A stretch of 64,000 nt of DNA from Ichthyophis bannanicus (GCA_033557465.1 CM066041.1:155409532-155473531); one strand, 5' to 3'. Counted from the first letter of the stretch, positions 32,332-44,410 are shown. Made by a program: numbers and translations. The notes: generated by a model not told the origin, from the letters alone.

Positions 32332-34765
32332 TTAGAAGACGAGGGCCCGCTTGCAGTCGAGGGGGTGGAGAGCCGCCGACGCCTGGTCGGTGTGGGGTCT
32401 TGAGAAGGTAGTCAGGATCACTATCTCTTGGTTGAGATGAAAGGCGGACCCGACCTTGGGTAAGAATTTAGGATGGGTCCGGAGGACCACCCTGTTCCGA
32501 TAAAACCTAGTATAAAGGGTGTCAGCCATGAGCGCCTGAAGCTCACTGACTCGGCGAGCCGAGGTCAGTGCCAACAGGAAAGTCACCTTCCAGGACAAGT
32601 GCCGGAGCGAACACATCACCATCGGCTCGAAGGGTGGATGAGTGAGCTGCATGAGCACCACGTTCAAGTCCCATTCCGCCAGAGAGGGACAAATGGGCAG
32701 CTAGGATAACAGAAGACCCTGCATTAAGCAGGAGACTAGGGACTGCCCTGAGAGGCTTTCCCTCAATAGGAAGATGATTAGCTGATATGGTGCTCAAATG
32801 AACTCTAACAGAGTTAGACTTCAGCCCTTCCCTCGAGAGGTGGAGGAGGCCATGCCACTGGCGTCAAAACCCCTGAGTGGGTTGTGGGGAAGCCGGTGTT
32901 TGGGTCTTTGGGTCCTTTGGTTTGCGGTGCCCTTGTCCAGGCTTTCCCTGAGCCTGGGTAGGTGGTGTGGGGGTAGCCGGGTTTGGCGGGTAACCGCAAA
33001 ACTGGAGGCCTTTCCTGGGAAAGAAGGGCTTCTTGGTTGGCTGCTTCTTCCAAGGGCAACATTGAGGTCTTTCAGGAGAGACGGGTTCTAGTAACGAACT
33101 CAGTCTCGATCTCTGCAGCTTTCTCCTCCATCGGTTTCCCAAACAGTTGTTCACTGAGACAGGGCACATCCAGGAGCTTCTCCTGTACCCATTGCTCCAA
33201 ATCCGAGGATTGGAGCCATGTCTGCCGGCAAACCCTGATGCCTAAAGCCGCCACCCGAGCCAATGTCTTGAAGCCATCATAGGAGGCTCAAGATATGTAC
33301 TTAGAACAGTCGGCCACGGATTTCAGCAGAGTGCAGAACCTGTCCAGGAGCTCCCCTGCGAGGTCCACAGAACACCCCCCCCCCCCCCCGAGTTCCTTCT
33401 TCAAGTCGCATAGGAACATACTAATATACAATTGGTAAGCCTGGATGCAACAGGAAAGCATGGAACCTTGATAGGCCTTGTGGCCCAGGGCATCAAGGGC
33501 TCTCGACTCCCGGCCAGGAAGCACCGATGAATGTGATTTCAGGCTCTTCTGCTTCCGCATGGCTGACTCCACCACCATCGAGGTGTGTGGGAGCTGGGTT
33601 TTTTGGAAGTCTATCCCGCGCTGCACCTTGTACATTGTGTCAAGGCGCTTGCTCACAATGGGAACCGAGGCTGGGGAATCCCACATGCAGAGCAGTAGCC
33701 GAGACAGAATCAGCGGCACTGGCACGGTGAGGGATTCCCTAGGCGGAGCCTCGTACTGAAGAATATCGAGTTCCTCAGCATGAGGGTCCTCCTCAGCCTG
33801 GGTGACCAGGTTGAAGGCCCAAGCCATATCCCGGATAAACACCAAAAAGGAGGTGTCTTCGGGTGGTGAATGCCACTGAGGGCTCTGATGGGAGATCCCA
33901 GTGGGTGCGGGTTTCTGGGGAGGTGTCCCCATCGGATTCCCAGTCCGGAAAGTCGGTCAAGTGATCCAAGCCAGGCGGTTCGCCCTGTCCGATGGCCGGC
34001 GGCCTGGAGCCAGAGGCCCTGGAAATCTCATCTCCGAGGAACGGGAGGGCGAGTGAGACCGATATCGGGGACCGTCACGAGGCCTGTGGCTCTCGGGGGT
34101 TTCCTGGACGGATTATGGTGTCCTACGCGAGGGACTCGCAGTCTCTGGGTGTGAGTCAGTGAAGCTGGTCATGAGTGCCTGCTAGGAAGCAATGAATGCA
34201 GAAACGCTGCATTTGAGCGTCAGCATACGGGACTCCCACACAGGCGTGGGGCCCTGGGATGCCGATATCGGGGTCACTGGATCAGGCATCGAGGAGGAGA
34301 TGGGGTCCTCACTGTGATGACGCTCAGGAGACTGGGCACCGTCGCCAGAGGCCTCCATTTCTGTGCAAGGTACCTTGCGGGGCCACTCCTTCTCCGACTC
34401 TCGGGAACGTCGAAGGGGGCTAAGTGACCAGGCACCCCAGACAGTGACTTAGAGGCCTTCTTTTTGCGCCGTTCCACCTCGGGGGACCTCTGGTCAGAAT
34501 ACCGCCTTGAAAGCGGCACCACAGGGGGAGAACCCACTGGAGGGGAGATGACCAAGGGCGCCACCGGGAATTCCAAGGCAGCCTTTCAAAAAATGTCTTC
34601 GGACTTCTGCTTATGGCTGAGCAGGGCCTTAGAGGACATTTTCTTACACAGCGAACAGAACTCTGGGTCATGGTCAGCTCCCAGACACCATAGAGAACAG
34701 TCATGAGTGTCCGTAAGCGACATGTTCCTAGAGAATCTATCACATTTTTTAAACCCGGTGGTCAT
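32332..34765 (-). pseudogene. DIRS-3 gag joined to tyrosine recombinase
   Basis: The gag start at 34765 reads MTTGFKKCDRFSRNMSL with the Cys/His cluster HDC, CLGADH and CSLCKK; one Cys of the first pair is lost. A 214-codon open segment (33932-33288) reads RESRALDALGHKAYQGSML. The gag C-terminus runs to about 32860. At that point the sequence switches to recombinase: LLHLSREGLKSNSVRVHLS near 32830, then HLRHLSWKVTFLLALTSARR with SARRVSELQ near 32560 (catalytic Arg). The frame ends at 32332, before the His/Arg and Tyr motifs. A poly-C run at 33367-33390 reads as a glycine tract. Confidence 0.82.
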
Positions 34766-35167
34766 GGGGGCAAAAATGGCCCCTGCGAGATCGAAGACCC
34801 ATGTGGCCAGCAATTAGAAAAGAAAAAAAAAGGCGCGAAGCCAGAAAAGAAAAATTTTGGAAAAGGTATCCCCTTAAGCTCTAAGAGAGCAAGGGGAGGA
34901 CAGTTTGAGGACCGGTGCAACCGGAAAAAAGAAAGAGCCTGTTAAGGCAAGGAAATGAAAACTTTTTCCGAGATGAGGACGTGGTCCGAAGGGCTCCGTG
35001 GAAAAAGGGAGACTGAGCAAGATGGCACCCTTGCCGGGAAGAGGACCACACATGCGTGGTAGCAATCCCAAAGGCTTTCTTTGAAAGCTGGGGAATTGCT
35101 CCGTGCGGGCTCCGTCAGTGCTGACGTCACCCATAAGTGAGGAATGACTTCCTGCTTGTTCCTGGAG

Positions 35168-36589
35168 AATGTATAGTACTTAGGAGGGTTGGGTGGTAAT
35201 TATAGACAGTATAATCAGGTTTCACATATACACATATAAATCCTATGCACTAGGCAAACATTTTTCTACAGCACTCTGTCCAGGCTTCTACATTCCCCAG
35301 CACATTCCCCCTGTCTGCTTCCATGGATATCCCCATCTAGGTGGTTGTTCTCAGCTTATCTGAGTCCCATCCAGACTGGCTGTCATTCCTGATAAAGGGA
35401 ATCCAACTGAAAAAAGGGGTCTGATGCTCAGATAGTTATCTTCCTAACTCATCATATAATGTGATCTGATATAAACACCAAAGAGAGAGGAATCACATGA
35501 AAAATCAAAGTTTTGGTTTTCAAAAATATCAGTTTTGGTAAAATGGAAGTACCTTAAGGGGGTGCTGGCAGGATGGCGAGGTGGAAAGCAGGAGCTTAAA
35601 TTACAGAGATCTGTAGAAAAAGTAATGAGTTTTTATGTTAAGAAACTAAATAAAAGTAAGAAGACAGACCAATATGGTTTTCAAAAGAGGTGACTAAAAA
35701 AGTGACGGCAAATAAACCAGCACTGAAAACATATGAAGGACCTCAGGAGAAGCATGGGAAAGAATATCTGCTAAAAGAGAGGTACAGGAAATAGGATTGC
35801 AAAGGTGTGAGTAGAAGAAAAGTACAGCAAGGAGATAAAGCTTTTTCAAGTATGTCAGTGTGAATGAGTCCTAAAAACGTCCCCGGTCCCTTAATATGTC
35901 CCAGTGTCTCACAAGGCATCGCTTGGAGGTGAAGAGATGAAGTTTAACTAACACTCTTCAAGGGACAGCTGTTTCTGTATGAGAGGTGGGTTTTCAATCG
36001 AGAGCTGAGGAAGGCTGCCATGCCATTACATTTTCTGCGCCAGATTTTGCGCTTTATTTTCGTGATAAAGTTCGAACTATGTTACAATTTAGATTCAAAA
36101 ATCAATTCTAATGATGTTTCTGTGACTAAGAGCTTTTGTAAGTTTCAGACTTAATCTGGGGACATGTACACAGATGGTAAACAGACTAAATGGGAAACAG
36201 ACTAAATGGGAAACGTTTGATCATATCGGTGTGAGGAGATTGATCAAGTTGTTAAGAGTTTGTTGGTCATCAGGCTTGTTGCTTTGTGTCTCACCATTGC
36301 TTTTCCTCTTAACATAATTTCTGTTTTTCAGATCGCAACATTATATGATTTTCAAGAAAGCACCCTTTCTAACAGGACTCGTTTATTCAAAGTATCACTC
36401 GATGCACTTTACCATAACCCAACAGCCTCATTAACATTTAGGTTCAATAAATCAACAAGCTGGGGTAGCCAAGTTTCTTTAAGTGTCTAACATCATATTT
36501 ACTACATATAGGCTTAAATATATACATACATATACACTATATATAAGCCTGTAGTTAGGCTAGATCAATCCTGAGATAAAAACAAGTTC
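35168..36589. other. No identifiable gene
   Basis: The stretch is AT-rich. The only repeat seen is a tandem pair of the 16-mer CAGACTAAATGGGAAA near 36182-36213. No coding motif was recognised. Confidence 0.5.
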
Positions 36590-36612
36590 CTCTATGTCTC
36601 TCCAGGCACCAT

Positions 36613-36667
36613 AGGGATTGACTACCCTATGGTGCTTGTATCAGGCACCATAGGGTAGTCAATCCCT
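36613..36667. repeat. Perfect 23-bp hairpin at the DIRS-4 left end
   Basis: The arms at 36613-36635 and 36645-36667 are exact reverse complements (starting AGGGATTGACTACC) with a 9-base loop TTGTATCAG. Part of the arm, ATAGGGTAGT, recurs at the right end of DIRS-4, suggesting the hairpin belongs to the terminal repeat. Confidence 0.9.
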
Positions 36668-37075
36668 TCCAGCAGCTGAGGACTGAATCACCAAGTCTTG
36701 CTGACACCCTATACAGCTCCTTCTGGTGTCCTAGACTCAGTCTTTCAGTCCTCAGCAGCTGAATAGGATCGTTTTTACCAGGCTCCCTGTGCAAAGGCCA
36801 AAAGGAAGAGATTTTGGAGCAAAAAGGGTTTGATTTAAGACAGGAGGGTACTGGTTTGCCTTAGCAGGGCTGTAAACCCAGTGTGAATCAAATTTTCTAT
36901 ACCTTAATGGTACGTGGTGCTGGGCCAGGAGCAGTAGAGGTGGAGCCTGCCTCAGGTAGCATGAAGTCACTGTTGTGCTTGACTGCCTGGTGAGGAACTG
37001 CCTGGGAGCCCTGGTGCATGTCCTCTTCCCTCCTCATCTGGTCTTCAGTCCTCGCTGGCAGCGGGGCAGGAAGCG

Positions 37076-38712
37076 GTGTTAGGAGTGTGGATAAAAGTAG
37101 AGGTAGGTTTGGTGAGACGCTCGTCGTTCGCGGGGTTTGTTCTGTGCCGGCAGGCAGCTCGCAGAGGTGAATCAGGTCATGGGCGGCTCGGGTGCAGACA
37201 TATGCTGCCGATCGCGGCAGCATGCATCCAGTGTGGTAGTGGCCGCGGGCTGTCGGGCATCGGTCTCTGTAGATCGTGTGTGTGTTTGGACTGCGATTCT
37301 CAGAGGAGGTTTTTGGGAGTGATGGAGGAGATGTCCATGTCAGGAGAGCACGTTGCTAGGCCCCAGGGAGCAGTGGCGGCCATTTTAAAAGAAGCTGCAG
37401 TTTCTCCCACGCTGTTGCAGAAAGCAGGGAAGAAGAAATCTAAGGCTAAAAAGTCCCCAGAAGTGGTTTTGCTGGCCCCTACACAGGTTGGGGGATTAAA
37501 GGAAGGCTCGGAGCCTCTGTTTTCGGCAGACTTCATTCTTTCCCTACCACAAGGCCTATTGCTTGAGGGTGGAGCAAGCGCAGGGGGCTAAGGCTGCGTC
37601 TAGGGGGTTCAGCTCTCAGAGAGTGGTCCTTGGTCTGGGAGAGGATCCTGGCGAGGGTCCGTCTCACATGAGTTTGGATATGGAGGCTGTTTTAGATGGC
37701 TGGGAGCTTCCAGCCTCAGGGCCTCGGATGATGGAAGAAGGGGAGATTCTGTCAGATTCCGGCCTAGATACCTGGACAGGGGGATTTAGAAGAAGGTGAG
37801 CTGATACCAGGCGAGGATCCAAATATGTTTAGAGTGTTTCAAAGAGAGGAGCTAGGGGTTCTTATTGATCACTCACTAGCAGCTCTGAATATATCCATGC
37901 CGGTGGTTCAGGGGGAACCACTAGAGGATCCTTTGCTACAAGGCTTTAAAGCAGAGCAGAAGTGCTTTCCGGTCCAAAGGGTTATCAAGCAGATGGTGGA
38001 ATCGGAGTGGGAGTGTCCGGAAGCTACTTTGAGGGGTAGCAAGTCCATCAGCTGTCTGTACCCGGTCCCGCTAGAGAAGGAGCTTCTACAGATGCCCAAA
38101 GTGGATTCTTTGGTCTCGGCAGTAACTAAGAAAACTAAAATTCCGGTAGAGGGTGGATCAGCCCTTAAGGATCTCCAGGACCGGAAGCTAGAGTCTATTC
38201 TCAAAAAAGGCTTTTGATTCATATGCGCTTTCTCTACAGGCAGCGATCTGTGGGGCTTATGTCTCTAGGGCCTCCTGAGGGGCAGGAGGGGGCATCCTCA
38301 GAAGGGGCTAAGTTGGAATCAGCAGCGGACTATTTGGCGGATGCCTTTTATGATCTGGTAAGAATCTCAGCTAAGTCCATGGCATCAGTGGTTGCCGCTA
38401 GAAGGTTTCTCTGGCTGAGGAATTGGGCGGTGGATGCGTCTTCTAAGGCTCGTCTTAGTAAGTTCCCCTATAAGGGCAAGCTGCTCTTTGGGTAAGCACT
38501 GGAAACGATTGTTAAGGATTTCTGTGATTCCAAAGGTGGTAGGTTACCAGAGGTTCGTCGTAGGCGACAAAGGCCAGGAAGCCTGCAGAGAGATCAGGGG
38601 AGAGATTTCTGCAGGTTTCAGGCGTCACATTATGCTCCTTACCAGAAGGGGCGATTTGTGGATAGAGCTCAGCCCTTTCGGGGTGCTTAGGGTTTTGGCA
38701 GGGGATATTTAA
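37076..38712 (+). pseudogene. DIRS-4 gag-like protein, broken
   Basis: The first open segment (37076-37591) has a Cys cluster, CIQCGSGRGLSGIGLC then CRSCVCLDC-type spacing, and a Lys-rich KKKSKAKK patch. The next segment (37825-38217) reads NISMPVVQGEPLEDPLL and VPLEKELLQMPKVDSLV. A third (38214-38495) ends AKSMASVVAARRFLWLRNWA. The pieces run in the expected 5' to 3' order in different frames. The Cys cluster suggests nucleic-acid binding, by analogy with other DIRS gag proteins. Confidence 0.72.
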
Positions 38713-38783
38713 ATCCTCAGCAAAACCCATCCAAAAAGCCACAATGAAGCCAAGAGGGTCCAGGCGGAAGTACCAGTTGGAGG

Positions 38784-40671
38784 ATGTCTGCAGGAGTTCT
38801 ATTCCGTCTGGGCCACAATCACAACAGACCAGTGGGTGTTGGAGATCATAAGGAATGGTTATGCGCTGGAGTTCTGTCAGCTGCTGCTGGAGTCATTCGT
38901 AGTGTCTCCCTGCAAGGCTCAGGCAAAGGAAAAAGCAGTGCACAGCACTCTTCAGCGCTTTCTGCAGCTTCAAGCAGTGGTTCCCATGCCCAGAAACCAG
39001 TACGGGTTAGGTCAATAATTTATTTCGTGGTCCCCAAGGAGGAGGAATCTTTTCGGCCCATTCTCGATCTCAAGCATGTAAACCGCTGCTTAAGGGTACC
39101 GCATTTCCGAATGGAACTGCTGAGGTCGGTGATCCTGGCTGCAAAGCCCAGCAAGGTGCTTTCTTCCATAGACATTATGGAGGCATATCTGCACATTCCT
39201 ATCAAGCAACAGCATCAGACATTCCTGCGGTTTGCTGTCCCTATGGGGCATTTTCAGTTGCGAGCGTTACCGTTTAGGCTGGCTACCGTGCCACATACAT
39301 TCACAAAGGTCATGGTGGTGGTCGCGGCGGTGTTAAGACAGGAAGGCATTTGGGTGCATCCCTACTTGGACGACTGATTGATACGAGCAGGATCCGTGGA
39401 GAAATCGGTCAGGGTGACCATACGAGTCGTGGAAATTTTGGAAGAGCTTGGTTGGGTGGTGAACCAGGCCAAAAGTCAGCTCCGTCCAGTGCAAAGATTA
39501 GTGTATCTCTTGAGCTTTGTTTGACACGGTCGCAGGGGCAGATTTTCTGCCTGTGGACAGGGTGCGCAAGATACAGGACCAGGTATGAGCGTTTTTGTGC
39601 ATGAGAGATCCGACAGCATGGAGGTACATGCAGCTGTTGGGGTCGATGGCAGCGTCCTTGGATCTAGTTCCGTGGACCAGGGCTCACATGCGGCCGCTCC
39701 AGCAGTCCCTTCTTTCTCAGTGGTCCCCGCAGGAGCAAGCCTTGTCCCAGAGGCTGGTGTGTCCAGAGGAAGTGAGCGGCAGTCTGGAATGGTGGCTGGA
39801 TGCCACGCATCTTCAGGCAGGTATGCCATTGGAGCAGCCAGATTGAGTGTTGGTCACCACGGATGCCAGTCTCTCGGGCTGGGGGGCGCATTGTCTATCG
39901 CAGGTAACCCAGGGATCCTGGGACATGGAGGAGACCAGGTGATCCATAAATCGTCTGGAGCTGAGGGCGGTGCAGTTGGCGCTGCTCGACTTCCAAGTTT
40001 TAGTGGACGGAAAGGCGGTTCGCGCTTTCTCCGACAATGCAGTGATGGTATGCTATATCAACCGGCAGGGGGGCACTGGCAGCCCTTCGTTGTTACTGGA
40101 GAGCCAACTGTTACTTCAGTGGGCGGAGTCCCATCTGGCAGCGTTGTCAGCGGCACATGTCGCAGGAAAGGACAATGTGCAGGCCGATTATCTCAGTCAG
40201 AACATTTTGGATCCCGGAGGGTGGGAACTAAATGCGGCAGTCTTTCACGACATTACCATGCAGTGGGGACAGCCGGTTATGGATCTGATAGCCACGTTCG
40301 CCAATTCCAAGGCGGGACGATTCTTCAGCAGGCGTAGGGAACACATGTCAGAAGGTCTCGATGCGCTGGTGCAGCCTTGGCTGAAAGTCAAGCTGCTATA
40401 TGTGTTTCCGCCATGGCTGATGATCGGTCAGGTCATTCGGAGGGTGGCGCGACACGAGGGTCAGGTGATACTAATTGCACTGGATTGGCCGAGGAGACCT
40501 TGGTACACGGACCTGAAGCGTCTTCTAGTGGATCTTCTGTGGAAGCTTCCCTGCCGAATCAACTTGTTCCCTCAGGGACCAATTTTGCTACCACAAGTGG
40601 ATCGGTTCTTCCTTACGGCTTGGCTATTGAGAGGGAACGGTTGCGACGCCGTGGATACTCAGGGGTGGTAG
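38784..40671 (+). pseudogene. DIRS-4 RT, RNase H and methyltransferase-like region
   Basis: RT reads IIYFVVPKEEESFRPILDL, SSIDIMEAYLHIPI, FQLRALPFRLATVPHTFTKV and ends VHPYLDD at 39376, immediately followed by TGA, so the RT is cut exactly after its catalytic Asp pair. RNase H resumes with FSDNAVMVCYINRQGG near 40035 and HVAGKDNVQADYLSQ near 40155. The methyltransferase-like segment in the same 233-codon frame has GQPVMDLIATFANSKAGRF, VFPPWLMIG and ALDWPRRPW. The FPP motif is shared with DIRS-2. Confidence 0.84.
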
Positions 40672-40676
40672 TTTCT

Positions 40677-41681
40677 ATGATGTTGAGTTCCAAGAAGTGG
40701 TCGACGTCCTTGTCTTATATTCAAGTTTGGCGTATTTTTGAAAATTGGTGTGCGGAAAGGGGCGTGAAGCCATTCTCGTTGGGGTTGCCTGATATTTTAC
40801 AATTTTTGCAAGGGGGTCTGGATAAGGGCCTGCTGCTCAGTTCGCTTAGAGTGCAGCTGGCAGTGCTCGCTTGCTATAGAGGCCGGGTGCGTGGCTGTGT
40901 TTTGCCAGGGCATCCGGATGTGAGGTGATTCTTTACCGTGGTAAAGAATGTCCGACCGCCGATTAGGCAGGTAATTCCTCTCTGGGACTTGAACTTGGTG
41001 CTCGAGGCACTTAAAGAGCCACCGTTTCAGTCAGCGGCGGTGGTATCCTTGCGGCAGTTGTCCTGGAAGACAGCCTTTTTGGTAGCATTGTGCTCGGCTC
41101 GGAGGATTTCGGATTTACAGGTGCTCTCATGTAGGGAGCCCTTCATTCAGTTTTCGGCAGAGAAGGTGGTTTTGCGACCCGTACCTTCTTTTCTTCCAAA
41201 GGTAGTTTCTAGTTTTCATTTGAATCAGGCTATCTCGCTGCCCACCTTTCCAGTGGGGAAGAAGGGTAAGGATCGGTCACTGCGACCGCTTGATCTCAGA
41301 TGAGTGCTCCGGAGGTATATTAAGAGGACAAAGATGTTTCGGAAGTCGGATCAGCTGTTTATCAGTTTTGCAGGGCCTTGGAAGAGAGAGGCGGCCTCCA
41401 AGTCCTCAATTGCTCGTTGAGTGAAACAAGCAATTGCTGCAGCGTATGCGGCGCGTAGAAGAGAGCCTCCACGGGGGCTAAGGGCTCACTCTATGCGGAG
41501 TAAAGCGACTTCGTGGGCGGAGTTCGCATTGGTGCCGCTGGTGGAGATTTGTCGGGCAGCGACCTGGTCGTCTCTCCACACCTTTGCGAAGCATTATCAG
41601 TTGGATGTCGAGGTGAGAGGAGACGCAAATGTGGGAGCCTCAGCCATTCTGGCAAGCCTTGCGGGGCACTCCTGGAGATAG
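40677..41681 (+). pseudogene. DIRS-4 tyrosine recombinase, broken
   Basis: The N-terminal part reads SLGLPDILQFLQGGLDKGL and SSLRVQLAVLACYRG. After a stop near 40927, the catalytic core has LRQLSWKTAFLVALCSARR with SARRISDLQ (Arg). After another stop near 41301, the last segment has AHSMRSKATSWA (His/Arg) and CRAATWSSLHTFAKHYQLD (Tyr). All expected catalytic residues can be seen, but in three separate open segments. The protein is distinct from that of the other DIRS copies in the window. Confidence 0.86.
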
Positions 41682-41869
41682 ATACTGCTCTGGTACTACC
41701 CTATAGTGCCAGGACTGGCCTGGAGAGACAGAGGAGTAGAAATTAGTCCTTACCTGCTAATTGTCTTTCCTTAAGTTCTCTCCAGGCCAGTCCAGGACCC
41801 TCCCAATGCATTTGCGAAAGAAAGGGGTTCGTGTTTGTACAACACTGGGAAGCAGTAGTCACGCAGAAC

Positions 41870-42000
41870 CAAGAACAAACCAACCTGAAGCGTGAGTAGA
41901 TGGAAAGACAGAGTCCTTTATTAAACCTTAGGCCGCCCGACACAGGCCGTGTTTCGTCACCCTTCGTCAGGGGCTAGCCAGGCACAAAAACTAAAATCAT
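41870..42000 (-). repeat. Penelope-type element terminus
   Basis: The sequence TCCTTTATTAAACC, then GCCCGACACAGGCCGTGTTTCG and TCGTCAGGGGCTAGCC, is the kind of terminal signature seen in Penelope-like elements. It resembles the arms at 22915-22982. How far the element extends to the right is unclear. Confidence 0.55.
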
Positions 42001-44057
42001 AAATAACCATTAAAAACAAAGGAACAGACTGACAAACTTATAAAACAACGTCATGCGTATTAATGCTTAATAACATTAAAAACATTAAAAACTAACAATA
42101 TGCACACTAATAAAATTAAAAAATAATATGAAATAAATAGAAAATAAAAGTGCTCGAAGGTTCAAATCATCATAAAATCATATACATAAATAGAAATAAA
42201 GTAATTTACCAACCTCTGTTGTGGGCTCTAAAAAGTATTACACCACACTTATGTAGAAAAATCTAAAGAACCATTGTTACTACAAAACAAAAACAGGATA
42301 ATTAAAAAGCTTATAACTTGATTTTATATCTTTCATTAACACAAAGTGAAAGAAAAAGAAGGTGGAATAAGGAATGAGGAGAAAAGGACAGGACATGAGT
42401 TAACTGCAAAACTCCGATAAATAACTATATAAGAATCTTGTGCTTAAAGAATAATAGTATGAGGAGTAAGCCAGGAGACCACTAACAAATAGTAATGAGG
42501 CAAAATATGAAATGTTAAAAAGACATTACTGATTCATCTGTACAAATCTAATGTGGGTGCAAAAGAGAAAAATGTTTTATAATGCAATCATGTAGTCATA
42601 CATAAAACGAGTGTGACATAAAGCAAATAAACGCGATATTTGCAACCGCAAAATCGCGGTGTATAGAAAGTACTACATGCGGTAAAAATCAAAAGAAAAA
42701 ACAAAATATTTTAGTCCACCCTTCATAAAACCTATACAGGCGGCAGAATTAAAAGGAAAAAATGTGGAACCGCCGTCTAGAAGTTAGATGCCGCCACCAA
42801 GGGTATAGTAATAGAAATTAACCGAGTATTGAAATAGTCTCTGAAGGCAGACATACAAATGCTGCTTATAAGGAACAAGTGCCAAACGGGGAAAATTAAA
42901 ACTAAATCTAAGCAAACCTACCAGGAGTATAGTAAACTGATCAAAAATTGAAAGAATCCCTAAAAGGAGCGTAAAGGTAAATACTGCTAGGGGGCAAATG
43001 CCAAGCACTGTAAATTAACTATAAACTGAGCAATCAAAGTATCAAGTGATCAATCCATCTCATCACCACCTCATAGGTAAAAGATGAAGTAAAAGATATG
43101 TACATAAAATAAAAAGTAAAATGAGACAGACTACCTTGAAAACACCTGCTGTCCGAAACCTTTGGACATGCAGCTATGCAGAGAAAGACGCTGGCACATG
43201 CGCTAATCAACAGAAGGAAAGGGGCGGAGTCAACTATTTGGCGGGATAATAACATGCATACCAAAACCAAAAAATGAATAACGACTCCATCATAAGTATA
43301 AATATAAATAATGACTAAGTTTAAAAGAATATCTAGGAGGGACGCATTAACTTGTGTTAACTTGTGTTAACTGTGTTGCGTAGATAACCCTATGTAGTTA
43401 ACTAGACCCACCTCTGTGTTAACTGTAAGGTATAGTCCTCATCCATTCTCCACCCCTTTCTGCATTGGCTGTTAACACAGAAATGAGCATGCACCAAATG
43501 CTATCTTAATAGCTAATGTGGCTAAATAAATAGGCCCATAATGTTTACGGTTAGTCAAAATCATTTGTTGCAGGTAACGGTAAAATTAGAAGTTTTTCAA
43601 TTAACTTACAAACAGTGCTGCCCAGAATGGTAGTCCAGAGTGCAGAAGATCCGATGAAACAGACGTTATATTTTTAATGGCAATCATTGTCCCTCCCAAA
43701 CCAACCAGCATGAGGCCTGTTAGTATTTGCACTACCTGTAAGCAGGATTATCAGACATCATCAATGACAGTAAAATATACGGGCATATTTACTAAAGGTT
43801 AACGTATGTTAATGAAATTAATAACGTTAAGTGTCACTGCACCCATAATAAAAGGATCAAACTTATCAGCAGTCAGGTAAAGCTTCCTGGAACTACAAGC
43901 AACATGCAGGTCTCATCCACAGCTAACCTTGTACCCTTAGAGGAAAGATGTGTTGTGAAATAATGGATTCTGCATCACTCCTCCACCAGTAAGTCTTATG
44001 TATATGTAGTGCATATGAAAGTGAAAGGAATCTATTGCTTAGATTCACAGACTAGAT
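42001..44057. other. No identifiable gene; diverged direct repeat
   Basis: AT-rich sequence. Two diverged direct copies of roughly 100 bp lie at about 42797-42905 and 42930-43020 (AGTATAGTAA, ATTGAAA-AGTC, CAA(G/A)TGCCAA landmarks). It may be the body of the Penelope-type element at 41870, but no RT motif is visible. Confidence 0.4.
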
Positions 44058-44251
44058 CAGTGGTTCTCAATCCAGTCTTCACGAAACACCCAGCCAGTCA
44101 GGTTTTCAGGCTATTCACAATGAATATGCACAAGGAAGATCTGCATACAATGGAATGAGTGCATGCAAATCTATTTTGTGCATATTCGTTGTGAATAGGT
44201 TGAAAAACAGACTGGCTGGGTGTATCTTGAGGACGGGATTGAGAGCCACTG
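44058..44251. mobile_element. Palindromic hAT-type MITE
   Basis: The ends are inverted: CAGTGGTTCTCAATCC at the left and GGGATTGAGAGCCACTG at the right. Internal arms are also complementary (CACCCAGCCAGTC with GACTGGCTGGGTG, and CACAATGAATATGCACA with its complement). The CA/TG ends fit hAT. The flanking octamers match only partly, so the insertion is old. Confidence 0.75.
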
Positions 44252-44306
44252 CCCTAAACAATTTGAATTCTAACATTCCATTTGTGTGGTTGGTTTATTT
44301 ATACAT

Positions 44307-44410
44307 GGGGGTCTGTTTACTAAGCGGCGCTAGCGACTTCCATGCGAAATCAGAGACACGGCTCTGATTTCGCACGGAAGCCGCTAGCGCCGCTTAGTAA
44401 ACAGACCCCC
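44307..44410. mobile_element. Short palindromic MITE, 104 bp
   Basis: The left arm GGGGGTCTGTTTACTAAGCG continues through GCGCTAGCG to CGAAATCAGAG; the right arm is its near-exact reverse complement, with a six-base centre (ACACGG). The superfamily is not determinable from the ends alone. Confidence 0.8.

Larger units (their letters stand above)
31756..35167 (-). mobile_element. DIRS-3: gag-recombinase deletion derivative
   Basis: Terminal inverted repeats are clear. The left end has GTTACTCACCTGTAACAGG and CCCAGCTTTCAAAGAAAGCC, and the right end carries their complements and stops at TTCCTGGAGAA. The coding order on the minus strand is gag (34765-32860) directly followed by the recombinase (32850-32332). 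RT, RNase H and the methyltransferase-like region are deleted, as in DIRS-1 but with different endpoints. An internal complementary region is at 32025-32098. Confidence 0.88.
36590..41805 (+). mobile_element. DIRS-4: second DIRS family, nearly complete
   Basis: The order on the plus strand is gag (37076-38712), RT and RNase H (38784-40230), methyltransferase-like segment (40230-40671) and tyrosine recombinase (40677-41681). The termini differ from DIRS-1/2/3/5: both ends carry CTCTCCAGG(C/A)-type sequence beside an ATAGGGTAGT motif, in inverted orientation (36596-36665 and 41690-41800). The boundaries are approximate. Stops and shifts make it inactive, but long open segments suggest moderate age. 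Confidence 0.85.
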
